Shown: positions 30,297 to 31,356 of the stretch, in pieces
Numbering within the stretch: the stretch's first letter is position 1
How the letters are laid out: each line of letters opens with the position of its first letter
NCBI GenBank assembly: GCA_037441725.1
Contig: JBBIRT010000019.1
Span: 1-31,356, forward strand
Source of the DNA: JBBIRT01 sp037441725
GTDB lineage: Bacteria > Desulfobacterota > BSN033 > UBA1163
Direction of reading: 5' to 3'
DNA: 31,356 nucleotides
Position numbers and translations under genes: made by a program
Notes under the pieces: model-generated
What the model was told of the DNA's origin: nothing
Databases searched by the model: none
What the model saw: the letters and a program-made list of their open reading frames with translations, nothing else

Positions 30297-31356
30297 CTAT
30301 TGTTTTTCTTTTTTACTGAGCAACTCTCCTGCCCGACGTTCCATCTCTTCTTGAATCAATTCACCCAAACTATGAGAAGTGGATTTTTGGTTCGATAGAT
30401 ATTTTTCAAACTCTGTTTTATCTACCCTCTCCTTCAGCCCTTTAATGCTCAAACCGATCCTTCGATCATGAGGATCAATGTGGAGGACTATAGCTGAAAC
30501 CATGTCTCCCACTTTCAAGACGTTGGAAGGCTTCTCCACCTTCTCCCTACTAATCTCTGAAACATGGACGAGCCCTTCAATCCCTTCCTCTAACTCCACA
30601 AAAGCACCAAAATCAGTCACATTGGTTACTTTCCCTGTCACGACCTCTCCCTTTTTATAACGCCTCGCTACTTCTTTCCATGGATCAGGGGTTAATTGTT
30701 TAATGCCGAGAGAAAATCTTTCATTCTTACTGTCGATATTTAAGACAACGGCCTCGACCACTTGACCTTTTTTATAAAGTTCACTGGGATGTTTAATCTT
30801 TTTGGTCCATGACATTTCGGAGACATGAACCAACCCATCTATCCCTTCATCAAATCCAATGAAAATGCCAAAATCGGTAACGGTCTTCACTTTCCCTACC
30901 ACCTTGCTGCCTATTGGATATTTTTGCTCAATCAGGACCCATGGGTTGGGTTCAACCTGCTTCATCCCTAAAGAGATACGGCGCTTAATAGGATCACAAT
31001 CGAGGACCATCACTTCTACCATTTCCCCAACATGAACTAACTTGGAGGGGTGTTTGGTCTTCTTGCTCCAAGTCAACTCAGAGATATGAACCAGACCTTC
31101 AACCCCCTCTTCGAGCTCAACAAAAACTCCATAATCTGCTATATTTACAACCTTTCCTTTAATTCGTAAGCCAGCAGGATATTTTTCATAAACAGACTCC
31201 CATGGATCTGGAAATACTTGCTTTAATCCTAAGGAGACCTTCTCTTTCTCTCGATCAAAGTGAAGCACCTTGACCTTGATCCGATCCCCCACTGTGAGCT
31301 TTTCAGAGGGATGGCCAATTCGACCCCAAGAAATGTCTGTGATATGGAGAAGACCA
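30297..31356 (-). CDS. rpsA: Ribosomal protein S1, C-terminal part (runs off the window)
   Basis: The coding frame continues to the right edge, so this is a partial gene with its stop at the left. It shows the end of one S1 domain (GLLHITDISWGRIGHPSE) and three further S1 repeats, each ending GLVHISELTW/GLVHVSEMSW/GLVHVSEIS and followed by a DPW segment. Such repeats bind mRNA on the 30S subunit and aid translation initiation. The tail is lysine/glutamate rich. The full protein would have about six S1 domains. It is convergent with the DtxR gene, 78 bp apart, with no clear terminator. Confidence 0.92.
   Translation of the reverse strand, partial: GLLHITDISWGRIGHPSEKLTVGDRIKVKVLHFDREKEKVSLGLKQVFPDPWESVYEKYPAGLRIKGKVVNIADYGVFVELEEGVEGLVHISELTWSKKTKHPSKLVHVGEMVEVMVLDCDPIKRRISLGMKQVEPNPWVLIEQKYPIGSKVVGKVKTVTDFGIFIGFDEGIDGLVHVSEMSWTKKIKHPSELYKKGQVVEAVVLNIDSKNERFSLGIKQLTPDPWKEVARRYKKGEVVTGKVTNVTDFGAFVELEEGIEGLVHVSEISREKVEKPSNVLKVGDMVSAIVLHIDPHDRRIGLSIKGLKERVDKTEFEKYLSNQKSTSHSLGELIQEEMERRAGELLSKKEKQ

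Overview
The window looks like a chromosome segment from a strictly anaerobic bacterium, most likely a Desulfobacterota (deltaproteobacterial) sulfate reducer or syntroph. This is inferred from gene content, not from a marker gene. The evidence is two UGA-encoded selenoproteins, an operon resembling the orange-protein (ORP) operon of Desulfovibrio with MinD/Mrp ATPases and a sigma-54 promoter, DUF5320 proteins, molybdate/tungstate uptake, FeoB-type iron uptake and CCG-domain Fe-S oxidoreductases. Base composition is fairly even and moderately AT-rich. No mobile element, CRISPR array, rRNA or tRNA was found.

Layout. 1-3026: a sigma-70 promoter with a terminator-like 5' hairpin, then DUF3842, a CooT-like protein, a PAS/sigma-54 activator and a methyltransferase. 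3027-7548: a 580-bp gap holding a broken reading frame, then a flavodoxin, a GlcD-like flavoprotein with its CCG Fe-S partner, and a convergent second methyltransferase. 7549-12739: a sigma-54 promoter with upstream dyads, then an ORP/NifX-like protein, an Mrp ATPase, two more ORP-like proteins, two DUF5320 proteins, a ferredoxin-MinD ATPase, a NifU scaffold and a second ferredoxin-MinD ATPase. 12761-15591: a small unknown protein, an FmdB-type zinc ribbon, a selenocysteine peroxiredoxin, a lipoate ligase and a third DUF5320-like zinc ribbon. 15879-19622: an unknown 239-aa protein, a selenocysteine version of a CoA-disulfide-reductase-type flavoenzyme, a ferredoxin, a DUF364 protein and a NifU-like protein with one cysteine. 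19769-22810: a compact operon of a MaoC-type protein, a crotonase-fold protein, a MOSC protein and an MBL hydrolase. 22833-26663: a DUF1684 protein (minus strand), then a ModE-like regulator with ABC genes for molybdate/tungstate, behind a promoter carrying a ModE-like palindrome. 26805-30218: a Fur-family regulator behind a perfect 19-bp palindrome, FeoB interrupted by two adjacent stop codons, a small zinc-ribbon protein and a DtxR/FeoA-type regulator. 30297-31356: the C-terminal part of ribosomal protein S1 (minus strand).

The common theme is metal and redox management under anaerobiosis: nickel (CooT), molybdenum/tungsten (ModE-ABC, MOSC, ORP-like), iron (Fur, FeoB, DtxR), Fe-S cluster handling (NifU-like, MinD/Mrp, ferredoxins) and selenium (two selenoproteins). 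The strongest observations are the two selenoproteins that open-reading-frame callers would split, the sigma-54/ORP-like regulatory region, the two operators that overlap promoters, and the interrupted feoB.
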